Assembly: GCF_004664715.2 (NCBI RefSeq)
Contig: NC_051075.1
Coordinates: 34,306,504 to 34,370,503, forward strand
Reading direction: 5' to 3'
Source: Peromyscus leucopus
Lineage: Eukaryota; Chordata; Mammalia; Rodentia; Cricetidae
Length of the DNA stretch: 64,000 nt
The first letter of the stretch is position 1; each line of letters begins with the position of its first letter. The position numbers and the translations under genes were made by a program. The notes under the pieces were generated by a model. The model worked only from the letters and a program-made list of their open reading frames with translations. It ran no database searches and was not told the origin of the DNA. This document shows, in pieces, positions 49,406 through 62,345 of the stretch.

Positions 49406-49462
<57 letters not shown>
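49280..49462 (+). repeat. L1-like 3' end stub followed by (GA)n microsatellite
   Basis: aaggaggccatgaatttgaa, gtctttggaggaaagaagg and aattaaattataatctcc resemble an L1-type 3' end. Where the A tail should be there is a (GA)n run of about 58 bp (49404-49461). Confidence 0.5.
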
Positions 49463-49463
<1 letters not shown>

Positions 49464-49694
49464 TGAGCGAACGAACAAAACACTGACACTGAACCCAACC
49501 AGCATAGACTCTTAGGAATGATGTAAACACTTGCTATTAATTACCATCACAGCTCACTTAACATCCTTTCAGCTGCATAACTTTGAAAGCCTATTTAACT
49601 TTCGTAATCTTCCTTTTCAGTAAAAGGGCATTATATTATAAATGCTGTGGGAGGATTAATAAATGGGATAGCTCATAAACCATGGACATGTGTA

Positions 49695-50651
49695 TAGAGA
49701 AGGGTTACAGATAATTCTGGTTAATCTTGTATCTACCCACTTGACTGAAAGTGTTTATCAGCTGTAGGAGTCCCCTGGTAGAACTTTTGGAGTCACTTAT
49801 GCATATTATCATATTATTGGCTAACAGTGATACATACTTTGAGTTCTTTCTTTCCAATTTGTATCCCCTAGATCTCCTTTAGTTGTCTTACTGTTCTAAC
49901 TAGAACTTCAGGTACTTTATTGAATAGGTATGGAAAGACTGGACGGCCTTGTCATGTTCCTAATTTTAGTGGGATTGCTTTGTGTTTCTCTCCAGTAACT
50001 GATGGAAGCAGATGCAGAGATCCACAGCCAAATACCAGGCCAAGCTCCAGTAGTCCAATCGAAGAGAGAGAAGAGGGATTCTATGAGCAAGGGGCACCAA
50101 GATCATGATGGGGAAATCTACAGAGACAACCAAACCAAACTAGTGGGAACTCTTGAAATTTAGACCAATACCTGTGGAGCCTCCATGGGACTCAACTAGA
50201 CCTTCTGCATAAGCAAGACAGTTGTGTAGCTTGATCTGCTTAAGTGGGCCCCTGGAAGTAGGATCAGGATTCTTCCCTGGTGATTGAGCTGGGTTTCTGG
50301 AGCCCATTACATGTGGTGGACACCTGGTACAGCCTTGATGCAGGGGGAAGGGCTTGGACCTCACTGCTGAATGTACCAGGCTCTGCTGACTCCCCATGAG
50401 AGGCCTTACTTTCTTGTAGGAGGGAATGAGGTGTGGCTTGGCAGGGAGAATGGAGGGGCAGGAGAAGGGAAGAGGGGGATCTGTGATTGATATGTAAAAT
50501 GAATAAAAATTTTCCTAATAAAATACTTTGATGTTGGCTATAGGCTTCCTATAAACTGCATTTATTATGTTAAGATATGTTCCTTGTATCCCTACTCATT
50601 CCACGACTTTTGTCATGAAGGGGTGTTGGATTTTGTCAAAGGTTTTTTTTC
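49695..50651 (-). mobile_element. Antisense L1 ORF2 fragment, split by another L1
   Basis: Two pieces of antisense ORF2 sequence (49695-49997 and 50526-50651) are collinear: tgtgtttctctccag is followed, after the insert, by tttgatgttggc and then ggggtgttggattttgtcaa. This is the oldest layer of the nested cluster. Confidence 0.7.
49998..50525 (+). mobile_element. L1 3' end inserted in antisense L1
   Basis: Starts gatggaagcagatgcagaga and passes gtgggcccctggaagtagg, followed by the G-rich block gaatggaggggcaggag, to aataaaaattttcc. These are sense landmarks of a rodent L1 3' UTR. Truncated, no coding. Confidence 0.7.
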
Positions 50652-50777
50652 CTCAGAAATATGGTACCAGATCTACCTCTAGGTCCAGCTATACAATTCT
50701 TGGGCATATTCCTGAAAGATACTCCATCCAGTCACAAGGAAACTTTCTCAACTATGTTCATAGCAACTTTATTTTTT

Positions 50778-51267
50778 TTTTATTTTTTTTATTAAGTAAA
50801 TTTATTTTACAACATCATTTAGTTCAACATAATAGCCACAGATTCCCCTGTTCTCCCACTCTCGCCCCCCCTCCCCTCCCCACCCCACCCCCATTCCCAC
50901 CTCCTCCAGATCAAGGTCTCCCCCGAGGACCAGGATCAACCTGGTAGTCTCAGTCCAGCCAGGTCCAGTCCCCCCCTCCCAGACCGAGCCAAGTGTCCCT
51001 GCATAGGTCCCAGGATTCAAACAGCCAACTCGTGCAACAAGCCCAGGACCCGGCACCAACACACGGCTGCCTCCCAAACAGATCAAGCCAAATGACTGTC
51101 TCACCCGTTCAGGGGGCCTGATCCAGTTGGGGGCCCCTCAACCTTTGGTTCATAGATCCTGTGCTTCCATTCATTTGGTTATTTGTCCCTGTGCTTTATC
51201 CAACCCTGGCTTCAACAATTCTCGCTCATATAAACCCTCTTCAGCCGTTAAAGGCTAGGCTCACAAC
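50778..51267 (-). mobile_element. Antisense L1 3' UTR insertion, 5'-truncated
   Basis: Flanked by CAACTTTATTTTTT at 50764-50777 and 51268-51281. It begins with the T-form of its tail, followed by a C-rich (G-rich in sense) block and 3' UTR sequence. Frames here are not genes. Confidence 0.8.
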
Positions 51268-51281
51268 CAACTTTATTTTTT

Positions 51282-53274
51282 TAAATTTTATGTTATCTAA
51301 TTAACATTTTTTTAACTTATTTTACATACAGACCACAGTTTCCACCCCCTCCTCTCCTCCTATTCCCTTCACGCAGCCCCTGAGTCCTATCTACTTCATC
51401 CCCATCCATTCTTCCTCTGTTATCTTCGTTCAGAAAGGGACAGGCCTCCCATGGACTTGAACAAAGTATGGCACACCAAGTGTGTGAACTCCTTGCCCCA
51501 CATAAAGGCTGGGTAAGGTAATCTGCCACAAGGAACAGGTTCCCAAAAGCCAGCTAACGGCCAGGGACAAGCCTTATCTCACTGCTAGGAGTATTACAAG
51601 CAGACCAAGCTACACAACTGTTAGACACAATGGAGTGCCTAGGTCGGTCTCATACAGGCTCCATAACTGTTGGTTCAATCCATGAGCTCCCACTAGCTCA
51701 GGTCAGCTGTCTCTGTGGGTTCCCCTGTCTTGTACAATCCCTCCTCCCTTTTTTTAGTGCTTAGCTGTGGATCTCTACATCTACTTTCATCAGTTACTGG
51801 GTAAAGGCTCACTGATGACTATTAGGGTAGTCACCAATCTGATTATAGTAGATGGCCAGTTGTTAGGAATTTTAGCTGGGGTCATCCTTGTGGATTCCTG
51901 GGAGTCTCCCTGGTACCAGGTTTCACCCTCACCCCGAAATACTCTCCTTCCCTGCATCAACATGTCTCTTTCCTTACTCCCCCTCTTAGCCCTGCTCTCA
52001 ATCCATCTCCTGCTCCTGTGTCCAGCCTGCTCAACCCCTCCCTCAAGTTCCTATCAGTTTTTTTGATCTTAGTCATTCTGACAGGTGTAATATGGTATCT
52101 CAGAGTCATTTTGATTGACATTTCCCTAATGAATAAGGTCATTGAACAATTCTTTAAGATTTTCATGTTGAGAATTCTGTTTAGATGTATACCTCATTTT
52201 TATTAGATTATTTAGTATTTTGATGTCTAATTTCTTGAGTTCTTTATATATTTTGGAGATCAGCCCTCTGTCAGATGTGGGGTTGTTGAAGATCTTTTCC
52301 CATTCTGTAGGCTGTCATTTTGTTTTATTGACAGTGTCCTTTACTTTCAATTTCAGAAGGTCCCATATTTTGTCCATATTAATGTCTGTGTTACTGGTGT
52401 TCTATTCAGGAAGTAGCCTCCTGTGCCAATGCATTTCAAGGCTACTTTCCACTTTCTCTTCTATCAGGTTCAGTGTAACTGGATTTATGTTGAGGTCTTT
52501 GATCCACTTGGACTTGAGTTTTGTGTGTGGCAATAGAAATGGATCAATTTGCATTCTTCTTACATGACAACATCCAGTTTTGCCAACATCATGTGTTGAA
52601 GATGCTTTCTTTTTTCCATTGTGTAATTTTGGCTTCTGTGTCAAAAGTCAGGGCTTAATAGGTATGTGGATTTATGTCAGGGTCTTCAATTCCATTCCAT
52701 TGACCCACATGTCTGTATTTATGCCAGTATTTATGCTGTTTTTATTACTATAGCTCTGTAGTAGAGTTTGAAGTTAGGGATACCTCCATAAGTTCCTTTG
52801 TTGTACAGGATTATTTTATCTATCCTGTTTTGTTTTTTTTTTATATGAAGTTGAGTACTGTTCTCGTGTTGTCTGTGAAGAATTGTGTTGGGATTTTGAT
52901 GAGGATTGCAATGAATCTTTAGATTGGCTTTGGTAAGATTGGCATTTACTATGTTAATCCTACCTATCCATGAGCATGGGAGATCTTTCCATTTTCTGAT
53001 ATCTTTTTCAATTTCTGTCTTCAAAGACTAAAGTACTTGTCATACAAGTCTTTCACTTGTTTGGTTAGAGTTACCCCAAGATATTTTATATTATTTGTTG
53101 CTATTGTAAATTACATTGTTTCTCTGAATTCTTTCTGAGCCCATTTATCATTTGTATATAGGAGGCTACTGATTTTTTTTGAGTTAATCTTGTATACCAT
53201 CACATTACTGAAAGTGTCTATCAGCTCCCTGGTAGAATTTGGGTAGTCATTTATGTATACAAATATATCACAGA
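51282..53274 (-). mobile_element. Antisense L1 insertion, 3' UTR plus ORF2 C-terminus
   Basis: In minus-strand sense it runs from ORF2 C-terminal sequence down to the 3' UTR near 51300. A frame at 52731-53024 shows WIGRINIVNANLTKA and KLYYRAIVIKTA, and another lies at 52402-52644. AACTTTATT on the left and AGCTTTATT on the right are a likely target duplication. ORF2 is interrupted by stops and frameshifts. Confidence 0.8.
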
Positions 53275-53982
53275 AGCTTTATTTATAATAGGTAGAAACT
53301 GGAAACAACTTGGATGTCCTACAACAGAAGAATGGATAAAGAAAATGTGGTACATTTACACAATAAAGTGTCATGAAATTTGCAGGCAAATGGTTAGAAC
53401 TAGAAAAACTCATCCTGAGTGAGGTAACCCAGAACCAGAAAGACAAACATGGTATGTATTCACTTATAATTGGATATTAGCTGTTAAATAAAGGATAATC
53501 ATGCTACAATCACCAGACCTGGAGAAGCTAAATAAGAAGAAGGGCTCAAGGTTGGATGCATGAGTTTCCCTGGGAAAAGGAGACAGATTTTGCAAGTGAA
53601 CTGGTAGGGTGGGTAGGGATGACAATAGCAAGGATCAGGTGGGGGTTGGGAGCAGAGAGTATTGGGAGAGATGACCTGAATTGGAGGGTATTTGGGGGGT
53701 GATATGGAAACCTAGTGCAGTGGAAACTCCCTGGACTCTTTTCAAAGACTATCGAAGACTCCTAGAAATGGGGTACATAAAGTCTGAACCAGCTATCTTC
53801 TGTAACCAGGCAAGGCTTCCAATGGAGGGATAAAGACAACAACCCAACCTCAGAACCTCTGACCTACAATCAGTCCTGCCTGCGAGATGTGTTGGGATAA
53901 TGGTGGCACAGAACTTCTGGGAGTGGCCAACCAATGACTGGTCCAGCGTGAGGCCCAAGCTACTAGAGGGAACCCATGCCTG

Positions 53983-53984
<2 letters not shown>

Positions 53985-54035
<51 letters not shown>
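53985..54035. repeat. Internal (A)51 run
   Basis: 51 consecutive A within the L1 3' UTR, well before the true tail. Sequence on both sides reads as one continuous 3' UTR. Confidence 0.95.
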
Positions 54036-54039
<4 letters not shown>

Positions 54040-54590
54040 ACTGACAAAGCAGATTCAGAGACTCATAGCCAAACATCAGGTGGATCTTGGGGTACCCCAA
54101 GGAATAGGCTGTAGAAGGACAGTAAAAGCCAGAGGGTTCAAGGATACCACAAGAACATGGCCCACAGAATCACCTAAGCAGTGTTCATAGGGGCTCACAG
54201 AGACTGAAGCAGCAATCACAGAGCCTGCATGGGACTGTGCTAAGTTGTCAACATATATTATGGTTGTGTATCTTGGTGTTCCTGTGGGACTCCTCACAGT
54301 GGGAGTTGGGTATCTCTAACTTATTTGCCTGCTCTTAGGACCCTTTTCCTCCTACTGGTTTGTCTTGTCCAGACTTGATCAGAAGGTTTGTGCCTAGTCC
54401 TACTGTAACTTATTATGCCATGTTTGGTTGAAATCCCTGGTAGGCTTGCTCTTTCCTGAAGGAAAATGAAGGAGGAGTAGATCTGGGGAGAGGGAGGTGG
54501 CAGGAGACCTGGAAGGAGTGTAGGGAAAGGAAACTGCACTTGGGATGTAATACATAAGAGAAGGATTAAATTGAAAAAAAAAAAAAAAAA

Positions 54591-55499
54591 CATGGGCACA
54601 CAGTAAATAGTCAACACAATTTAGCCTTTGCTATCAATATATAATTGTTAGTATTAGGGTCTTTCCTTAATAACTTCCATTAATTCCATGGGTTTTCCGG
54701 CCTTTATCTCATAACCCTATAGGCTCTCAACTCTCATTCTAAATAAGTACAGATGAGGCATTTGGCCATTTGCTCAGGTTATCAAAGACTCCAGATGACA
54801 AGTGCTTTTAAGTGTAAGCCTAGAGAAAAGCTACAGTGTGTACATATGCATAATAAAGAAGGACGTGAGCATATGGGACATGGCATGCTTAAAAAGCCAC
54901 AGCTCCTTAGGAAAGATTCTTTGATGTATAAAATAATAAAAAGCCAACACTCCTAGTGAAGTTACGGCTAGTGGTGGAGGAAAAAAAAGACAGAATGCAC
55001 AATTCCTCAATTCTTTTGACAGTCTTTTAAAAATGTGAATTACCTGACAGCCCCACTTTGATTTCTTGTTTTGCAACATCCTAAGTTTTTTTCCTTAAAT
55101 TTCTTCCCACATTAGACTCTTTTTACAGCTACCTCACAGGCCTCTAATTTTAGTACTGTAAATTAACAGAACAACTGCTGCTTTTGGTGAAAGATTAAGG
55201 ACTGTCAGTTCAGATTCACTCTACTGTCCATGCAGAGACATGTGCTGTCTGATCTTAATAAGTTGGGATTCTGGGGATTCTCAAGCCTATGAAATATTCA
55301 CATCATGATTAGCTCTTCACATAGACCTAGTCCACCAGCAGACTGGTGAACGGAATTCAGTTTATCCACTTGAATAAGGGACTAACTGCATGTGATTGCA
55401 CACATTTTATTTTCTTTCTTGTTAAAAAACGTTTCCCTCAGAATTGGCCAGCAGCAATTGGCTGATGACGTAACAATGGTGTCTCCTGAGTATCTGAAT
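54591..55499. other. Intron, nothing recognised
   Basis: Unique-looking sequence; no coding signal. Confidence 0.5.
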
Positions 55500-55860
55500 T
55501 GTTAATAGCTATATTCCCTTCCTTTTTGTCATTGTGATGAAATACACTGACTGAAACAATGGTAGAGAGTTTGTAGTTGCAGACAGGACACTGTTCCTCA
55601 TGGAGGCAGGAATGGGAGGTTATCCTGGTGCATAGAAGGCACACTGACGGCATCTCATTCACTCATAGGAAGCAGAGAGAGAGACTAAAAAGTGAGATGA
55701 GGTTACAAAACTCCAAAAGCCTGCATCCAGGGATGTAGTACCTTTAGCAAGTCTCAACTTCTGAAAGCTACCACACCTTTCCTGAACAGTGTCATTAGCT
55801 GGGAACAAGTGTTCAAATACATGAATCAAAGGGACCATTCATATCCAAACCAAAACAAGA
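55500..55860 (-). repeat. Ancient interspersed repeat relic, inverse of 4650 type
   Basis: cattgtgatgaaatacactg, gaagcagagagagagactaa, aacaagtgttcaaatacat and ggaccattcatatccaaacc follow, in antisense, the old mammalian repeat order. Diverged. Confidence 0.5.
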
Positions 55861-58552
55861 GTGTTATCCTTTCCAGTACCCATTTTCAGATGTATTCCTA
55901 GATCTTTTCTTGTTTGGGGGTGATGTGATCAAGCTCAGGTGGGAATGACCTAGATCTGAATAATCATTTATGCATCCTGTATCCTGGTCTGCATAAAATT
56001 TGGGCCATGGGTCACTAGCCTTCTAAGAATCTAATCTTGTGATAACAGCATTCTAAACATCCTATTGGCAGAGTTTCTGTCAGAATCACCCATGAATTTT
56101 TTCTCTTTAAAGTTAAAATCAGCAATCCTGAATAAGATTTATATAAGCAAATGAGATATTAGAAGTAGATTATAAATACCTATGCATATGTAATTATATA
56201 TGTACATTCTAAGTATATTTTTTGTGGTGTACATATCATTTAAGTAATACACATATAACACTTAGATGTATCTTAATATATATTTGGTATTTTCTGTATA
56301 TTCACATGCTCCTTAATTTATGTTTTTATATATTATTAAATACTGAATAAAAGTATTTTTCATAGGTGGATGTCAGAAATAGGAAACTAAGAGATGTGCT
56401 GACACAGCAAGTGTACTGGGTAATATCTTCTAAGCCAACATTGTGGTTCAATTAATTCTTTTTCCCACCAGGACATAGGACCTTTGAAAGTACCAGCACT
56501 GTTTGGACTGTAATGATTTCTAGAAAGGGAATTTGTTGACGATCATTAGCTGCAATAGTCTCAGCAGTAAGAGGAATGAGAGCTGTAGTCCTGAGCAGAA
56601 AATCTGGCTTTGAACTAGAATAATTGCTCAGATCTACTTGTGAGATGTGATAGCTCTAGCTGGGAAAGGCTAAGCCAGGATTCTGGGTAGTCTCATTTCC
56701 TGGGAGAAATTTCTGCAAGAATCTGTGGTGGGATCACATTCATCATCTCCTTATACTATTATTATTTCTGGTGAACCCTCACAACCTTTGTCTCATATAT
56801 TTTGTTACATGGGCAGCTTTGCTTGTGTGGTCATTAGAGCTTTTATGCACAGAAAATAGAGATCTTGGTCACTATGCCTTTCTCAGTCATGCTTGATGAG
56901 TTGACTTATTTACCATCAAATATGGAAAAGTGAATACAAAAAAAAAGTCTCACTGGGGTAAGTGGGCCTTCGGCACATTCTTTGCTGCCTTGCTATGGCT
57001 TATTTCTGTGGAATGTATATGCTGTTTGTTTTTAGGACAGTGCCTCTTCTTATGTGTTGTTTGCTGATACAGGAGACTAAAGCAACTAATAGTCATGGCT
57101 TAGAGATGAATGGGATTCTTCCTGTGTCACTTAATAAGTTTTTCCTTTTCTGGGGACTGGTCCTCAAAACTGGCAAAGCCTCACATTGTGGAAGGAGAAG
57201 TATCAGTTTCAGTGGGTCATTGGATGTGATGGTAGTGAGTCACTTATTGTTTCTTAGGTCCACGAATTCTGCTTAAAAAGAAAAAAAGCATCATGTAATT
57301 AGGATCTCTGATTTAGAATTTCACTGTAATCTGGGAAAAGCACCTTCTCCTCACTGGATTCTATCTTTAAAGTTATGTTGACATTTCAAAAGGCCATTCT
57401 ATCATTCTACAAAGCTAACATGTCTAGGTGATGTGGGATATACTGTGACAAGATAATACTTTAACAGCATGCACACAGAAGAACTTTATTCATTCAGACC
57501 AACACAGATCCTGCAAGTGACATCTCTAAACTATCCCAAGGGTCTCCTTTCCTCAGTATATTGTTTTGCAAGTAAATGGATGCATGTTCTTCCTAGAAAG
57601 AATTTGGTGCCTGACTCATCGTAAAACATACTCAGGGTGATGCTGCCGAGTTATTCAGTTACCCATTTAGTCAATCTGAAATGGCCTCAGGAAACATAGT
57701 TTTTTCTAATTGTCCATATTTAGTCTTTTAATTATACACATTTAATTTATTTTAACCATATATATTGTGTAGTACTGAGTGGCTGTCTACTTAATTTTTC
57801 TTCAGGGATAATATATCCTAAGAATCTCTGCATTTTTTTTGTGGGCTTAGAGTGTTGGATGCATTCAAATTAGCTATTAATGGAGATGAGTATACTCACC
57901 CTGCCTGTGACAGCTAAGCACTATCATCTGATATCTATGACCTTGAGAAAATGTCATGCCCACTAATCATGCCAAGCCCAATTATATAATAGCATCTCCT
58001 GTCCATCAACATTGTCTAGAAAGGACTGTGAGCAATGAGATTTTCAACGATGTCCATGCTTCACTTATGAGTGTATTCTTACTGTTTCAGTCAGTGGAGC
58101 ATCCTCTAAACATTTATACAGAATAGGGTCCGGCACTGTTATTTCTGGACCTTAGCTGATATTTGCCTTAGCAAGCCCATAAATCTGTTTTGTAACACTC
58201 TGCTCTGTAATGGTGGCAGTTACACTTCACTCAGTAGGAACCCTATCGTCCTCACTACCTCCAAAGGTGTTAAGAGCTCGTCATGCCAGAGTGCTCATGT
58301 GTCAATAAGCTTTTACTTTTCATTCTCACTTGATCTCCTCTATCCACAAGCTCATTCAATTTTATTCTCCATCACACTTAATTCCATAGTCTTAGGATCT
58401 CATTCTATACACACTGTAATAACTCCTGCTACTGGAGTCTACATTCTTCTTGGATCACAGATTTTTTTTTTCTCTCTCTCTCTCTCGTTTAAAAACATAA
58501 CAGTTTCAATGAAAAGTAATATTATTGTTAGGTTGTATGTTTGTTTCTTTCC
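55861..58552. other. Intron, nothing recognised
   Basis: About 2.7 kb with an AT-rich patch at 56150-56350 and a short TC run at 58468-58486. The 104-codon frame at 56962 has no recognisable similarity. Confidence 0.5.
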
Positions 58553-58690
58553 TTGACTGAGACAGGGTCCCGCTGTTTTATATAGCCTCAGCTGGCCGGC
58601 AGCTTTCTATGTAGACCAGAGTAGCTTGTGCTTTGCAGCAATCCTTTACCTCTGCTTCTGAGTGCTAGGATTGAAGGTGTCCAATTCCAA
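58553..58690 (-). repeat. Old B1 SINE
   Basis: Antisense gagacagggtcccgctgttt, tatgtagaccagagtagctt, gagtgctaggattgaaggtg. Diverged B1. Confidence 0.65.
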
Positions 58691-59426
58691 ATTTGGAAAA
58701 GTAATGCCATAGAGTGACTTATGTAGTTATCTATTGACTATGATTAAAAGCAGACAATATATTTTGAGGGGTCAATAATTTTCTATATCATTTCAAAGAA
58801 GATGGAAGTGATAGCCCCTGCAAGGACCAGACTACTTCTCTAAGGCCTGAACTGCTTAAGGAAATCTGATTTTCAGAGTTTTTACTTCATAAACTGCCAG
58901 CTTGAAGTTGTACCTTAAACAGAGTAAACTCCCTCATCTGAGGCTCTGCTGTGCTTCCAAATAGAAATCTCTTTATATTTTGTTACAGAGATCTTCTACT
59001 CTCAAGCAGTGATTAATTACATTCATCCTTTCATTAAGTTTTTGATTGTGGTATGAATGGAATGCAGAAGAAACTGAGTCCATTATTCTTATACTTATTT
59101 CTTTCCCCTGAATTACCCCAAAGCCTGAGAGATTGCACTCATAGTGTGTTACTTTTCAGGGATGTCTCTTCTCACCATAGATGAAGTTTTTTTTTTTTTT
59201 TTATAAAGACCATTGCAGCATTCAAGGATCAACACTGTTCCCATTGGGGCCTTTAGCTTTCCCTTGAATGTCAGGGAGCTGATTAGTTGGCTGATGGTAG
59301 TGGATCATTAAAATACATATCAAATGTAAATTCTTTAAACCACATAGAAAGGATACTTGGGGAAACTCATATTTTGATAATAACATTCATTGAGAAAATA
59401 CATTAAGAATTGTCCCAAATGGACTT

Positions 59427-59560
59427 AATGTGGGAGATTGCTTGCCTAGCATGAAGAAGCTGTGGTTTGGTCCAAGAACTGGGAAAAATGTAGAAACAAA
59501 CACCCCTAAAAACAACAACAACAACAAAACATACAAACAAACAAAAACAAAGTTCCCCAA
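59427..59560 (+). repeat. ID-type SINE fragment with (CAA)n tail
   Basis: gattgcttgcctagcatgaa and gtttggtccaagaactggg, followed by an A-rich, CAA-repeat tail. The head is diverged. Confidence 0.6.
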
Positions 59561-61540
59561 AGATCAACTGTTGATTATATGCAAACAGATGTTTCTTAAG
59601 CAAGGGTTAGATTGTGGGAAATATTAAACTGTGATACATTACTACAAAGGCTCCAAATAATCAGGATGGAGGTCCTGAGTTGAGGACCTGTCCAAGCTAC
59701 TGCCCAACTTTTATATAAGGGAAGCTGGAAGTCACTAGATGCTCAGTTATGAAGAGGCTCAGTCCTGGGACAGATAGATCTTTCAGGCTGAACACACCTC
59801 ATTAAGAGGTCAAATACATTATATTCTTTATAACATTCCAAGGAGTTATTTTTATAAAATATATTCATGTTAATTTATAGCCTAGATATAAAAATCTTAG
59901 ACTTCTAGAAATTATAGTCACCTACACAGGAAAAATATTGATTAAAGTAAATAGCATATGAATTAAAAAACAAACAAACAAACAAAAAAACAACCCAACT
60001 GTTAAATCGTTTAACTTTGGGTAAGTTTTTCAAATTTATAAAATTATGTGAATTAATAAATGCATTATTGGATACACAAAATTGTCTTAAATATATCTAA
60101 ATTATATAACTTATAAGCTTTCCTAGTAAGTCTTTACTTATATGTGTAGGACCTTTATTTTAGTCAGATTTTTATTCTTACAAACCAATATAAGCTACAT
60201 AAATACTCAATAAAGACCCAATAAATCAATCTTAAGTAAGACAAATCTCTTAGTGATATGACCGGTGTCAGTTTTCTGCAAGGCTACCCATATATATCAT
60301 AATAATTACTTAAGGGAATTTATTTTTGTTCTTACCGTTGGCAGCTTACCATTTATAAATGAAGTAATTTTCTTGAAACATTTTGCTTGATTAAAGATGT
60401 CAGACTCTTGCAGATTAAAATCATTCCAAGAAAAAAAGAATCTGATGTATGCTACCTTCCTTCACGTTAGGAACAAGTCCATTAAGAGTATGTATAGTAT
60501 GATAAGACTTTCACCAGCATTAGACAAAATGGGAAGATAATTTTAGAAAACAGTCTGAACTTCCCACATATTTCAGTTTGCATATTTTAAAGAATGAACT
60601 ACTTGCCCACTTTAATCTTTCATACTTTTTTCTGAGTTCCTATTGCCAATGCATGCTGCTATGGGACATGCAGATGTTCAAGATGGTGTAGGAATCCCAA
60701 ACTAATAGTGATGGATCTAAGATGTGTTGAGTATATATTTTAATACTAGTTATTTTAGAAGAAACTTGAAGAAGAGCAACAAATGTCATTGTTCACAGAC
60801 ACTTTATCTTTTACTATCTCAAGAAGTTAAGTTTTATAAGGATTAATATTTGTTTTGTACCTGATATTTTATTGCCTAATTTTACATATCTGTAAATATA
60901 CTATTATAAAAACCAATTTACAAGAACCCTGTAATTTATAAGTCAAGAAAATGAGTAAGATGAGAAAACACTAGAATTAGTTAAAATTTCTGTAGAGAAT
61001 AAAAGCAAAAAAGGAAAATAAATATGTCTTGGATAAAATAATTACAAAATCTTTTTTAAAAAAATGATATGTGAAGCTAATTCTAAATTAGGAGAATAAA
61101 GTATGAGAAGGAAATAGTACGTATAACCTTGTAAGATATCAGAATAAATTTTATATAAACTATATATCTATGCTAGAGATGCAATATAATACTATAGAAT
61201 ATTTGAGAGATAAAAATGAGCTAAAGCATTACTCTCCCCATGGATAGTACAGAAAATCAATCACATTGTCTTTTAGAAAATACGTGCTTTGTTTTCAGAA
61301 ATACCATAATAGCTTATTTCTGCATGAGAGAATTTAATGTGGCAAATGTAATGACAAGATTAATAAGAATGGAAAGAGGATTCTGTGGTAGTTTACATAA
61401 ATTTATATAAGACCATTGAGACAAGATGTTGTCAATAGGCATGGAGAGAAGGCTTGAATGAATGCGCTATATGTATGACTAGATATGGTGCTGTGGAAAG
61501 GGAGAAAATCAAGCGTTACTTGGTTACTTGTGATTTGGCT
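59561..61540. other. Intron, nothing recognised
   Basis: AT-rich sequence with a short CAAA run near 59970. No gene or named repeat seen. Confidence 0.5.
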
Positions 61541-62345
61541 TTTTGCACTGGGTGAATTATGAGTGTGTACTGAGACCTCTGTCTGGCCAATGAGGAGGAT
61601 TGGCAAAAGTTTTAGTTCAGTGTGGATCATGTTGAATGTCAGTAAACTACCACTCCTCCAGTTACAATGTACATGGCCTGGAGACTTGAGGGTAATTGAC
61701 AGCTGTCTAATTGGATTTAAAACATGCTCAACAGGAGGGAATTCACTCCTTTCATTGTAAACTTAACCAAATATCCTTGGTTAAAGAGGCCATAGACCCG
61801 AAAGGATAACCTTCAATTGCCTTTTTTTTTCTGTTTTGTTTTGTGACACACTGAGTCTAACCAGGGACATTTGTGGCCATGGGTTTGGTGCCATCCATTA
61901 AAGGCTGGCAGGCTCACCAGTGGGTGTATAAACAAAGTCAATGGCTTCTCCTTTATGATAACTCATCAATAGCCAATGGTTCACGTGTAAGGAGTAAGGC
62001 TCTATGAGCCCTCCCCTTCCATGACTGATTATTCACAGGACAGTCTTGTACAGTCCTAGCACAAGTAAACAACTGCTTTGAGTTCCTGATGGCAGTGGTT
62101 TTGTCATGACCAGAGATGGCATTTCATATGCTTTCCCCCTACATTCCAACTCTTCATAGTGTTGCCACTCCTTCCACAGGGCTGCTGCAGCTTTGAGAGA
62201 GTGGTATAAATATCTTCTTTAGGATTGGCCTTCAACCATCACTTCGTCTTAGCATCTTGAGCAGCCATAAGTCCCTGCATCCACAACCATTCACTGCAGA
62301 GAAAGGCTTCTTCGATTGAGGCTGAGCGTATAAACATTGGCACTT
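61541..62345. repeat. Possible rodent medium-reiteration repeat, unclassified
   Basis: gtaattgacagctgtctaat, ggaattcactcctttcattg, actgagtctaaccagggaca, ctcaccagtgggtgtataa and agagatggcatttcatatgc agree with a rodent repeat I recall but cannot name. It is less AT-rich than its flanks. Confidence 0.4.

Larger units (their letters stand above)
50652..54590 (+). mobile_element. Sense L1 (ORF2 end plus 3' UTR), split by two antisense L1s
   Basis: Left part 50652-50772 (gtccagctatacaattcttg, gaaagatactccatcc, ctatgttcatagcaac) continues at 53275 with ataggtagaaactggaaac, gaatggataaagaaaatgtg and the full 3' UTR to a poly(A) at 54574-54590. It is the host of both antisense insertions. The coding part is only the extreme ORF2 end and is broken. 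Confidence 0.75.

Noticed and set aside
52402..53024. 80- and 97-codon minus-strand frames
   Set aside because: Broken L1 ORF2 fragments in the nested cluster, not genes.
56962..57276. 104-codon plus-strand frame rich in hydrophobic residues
   Set aside because: No recognised family and no supporting signals; likely chance.
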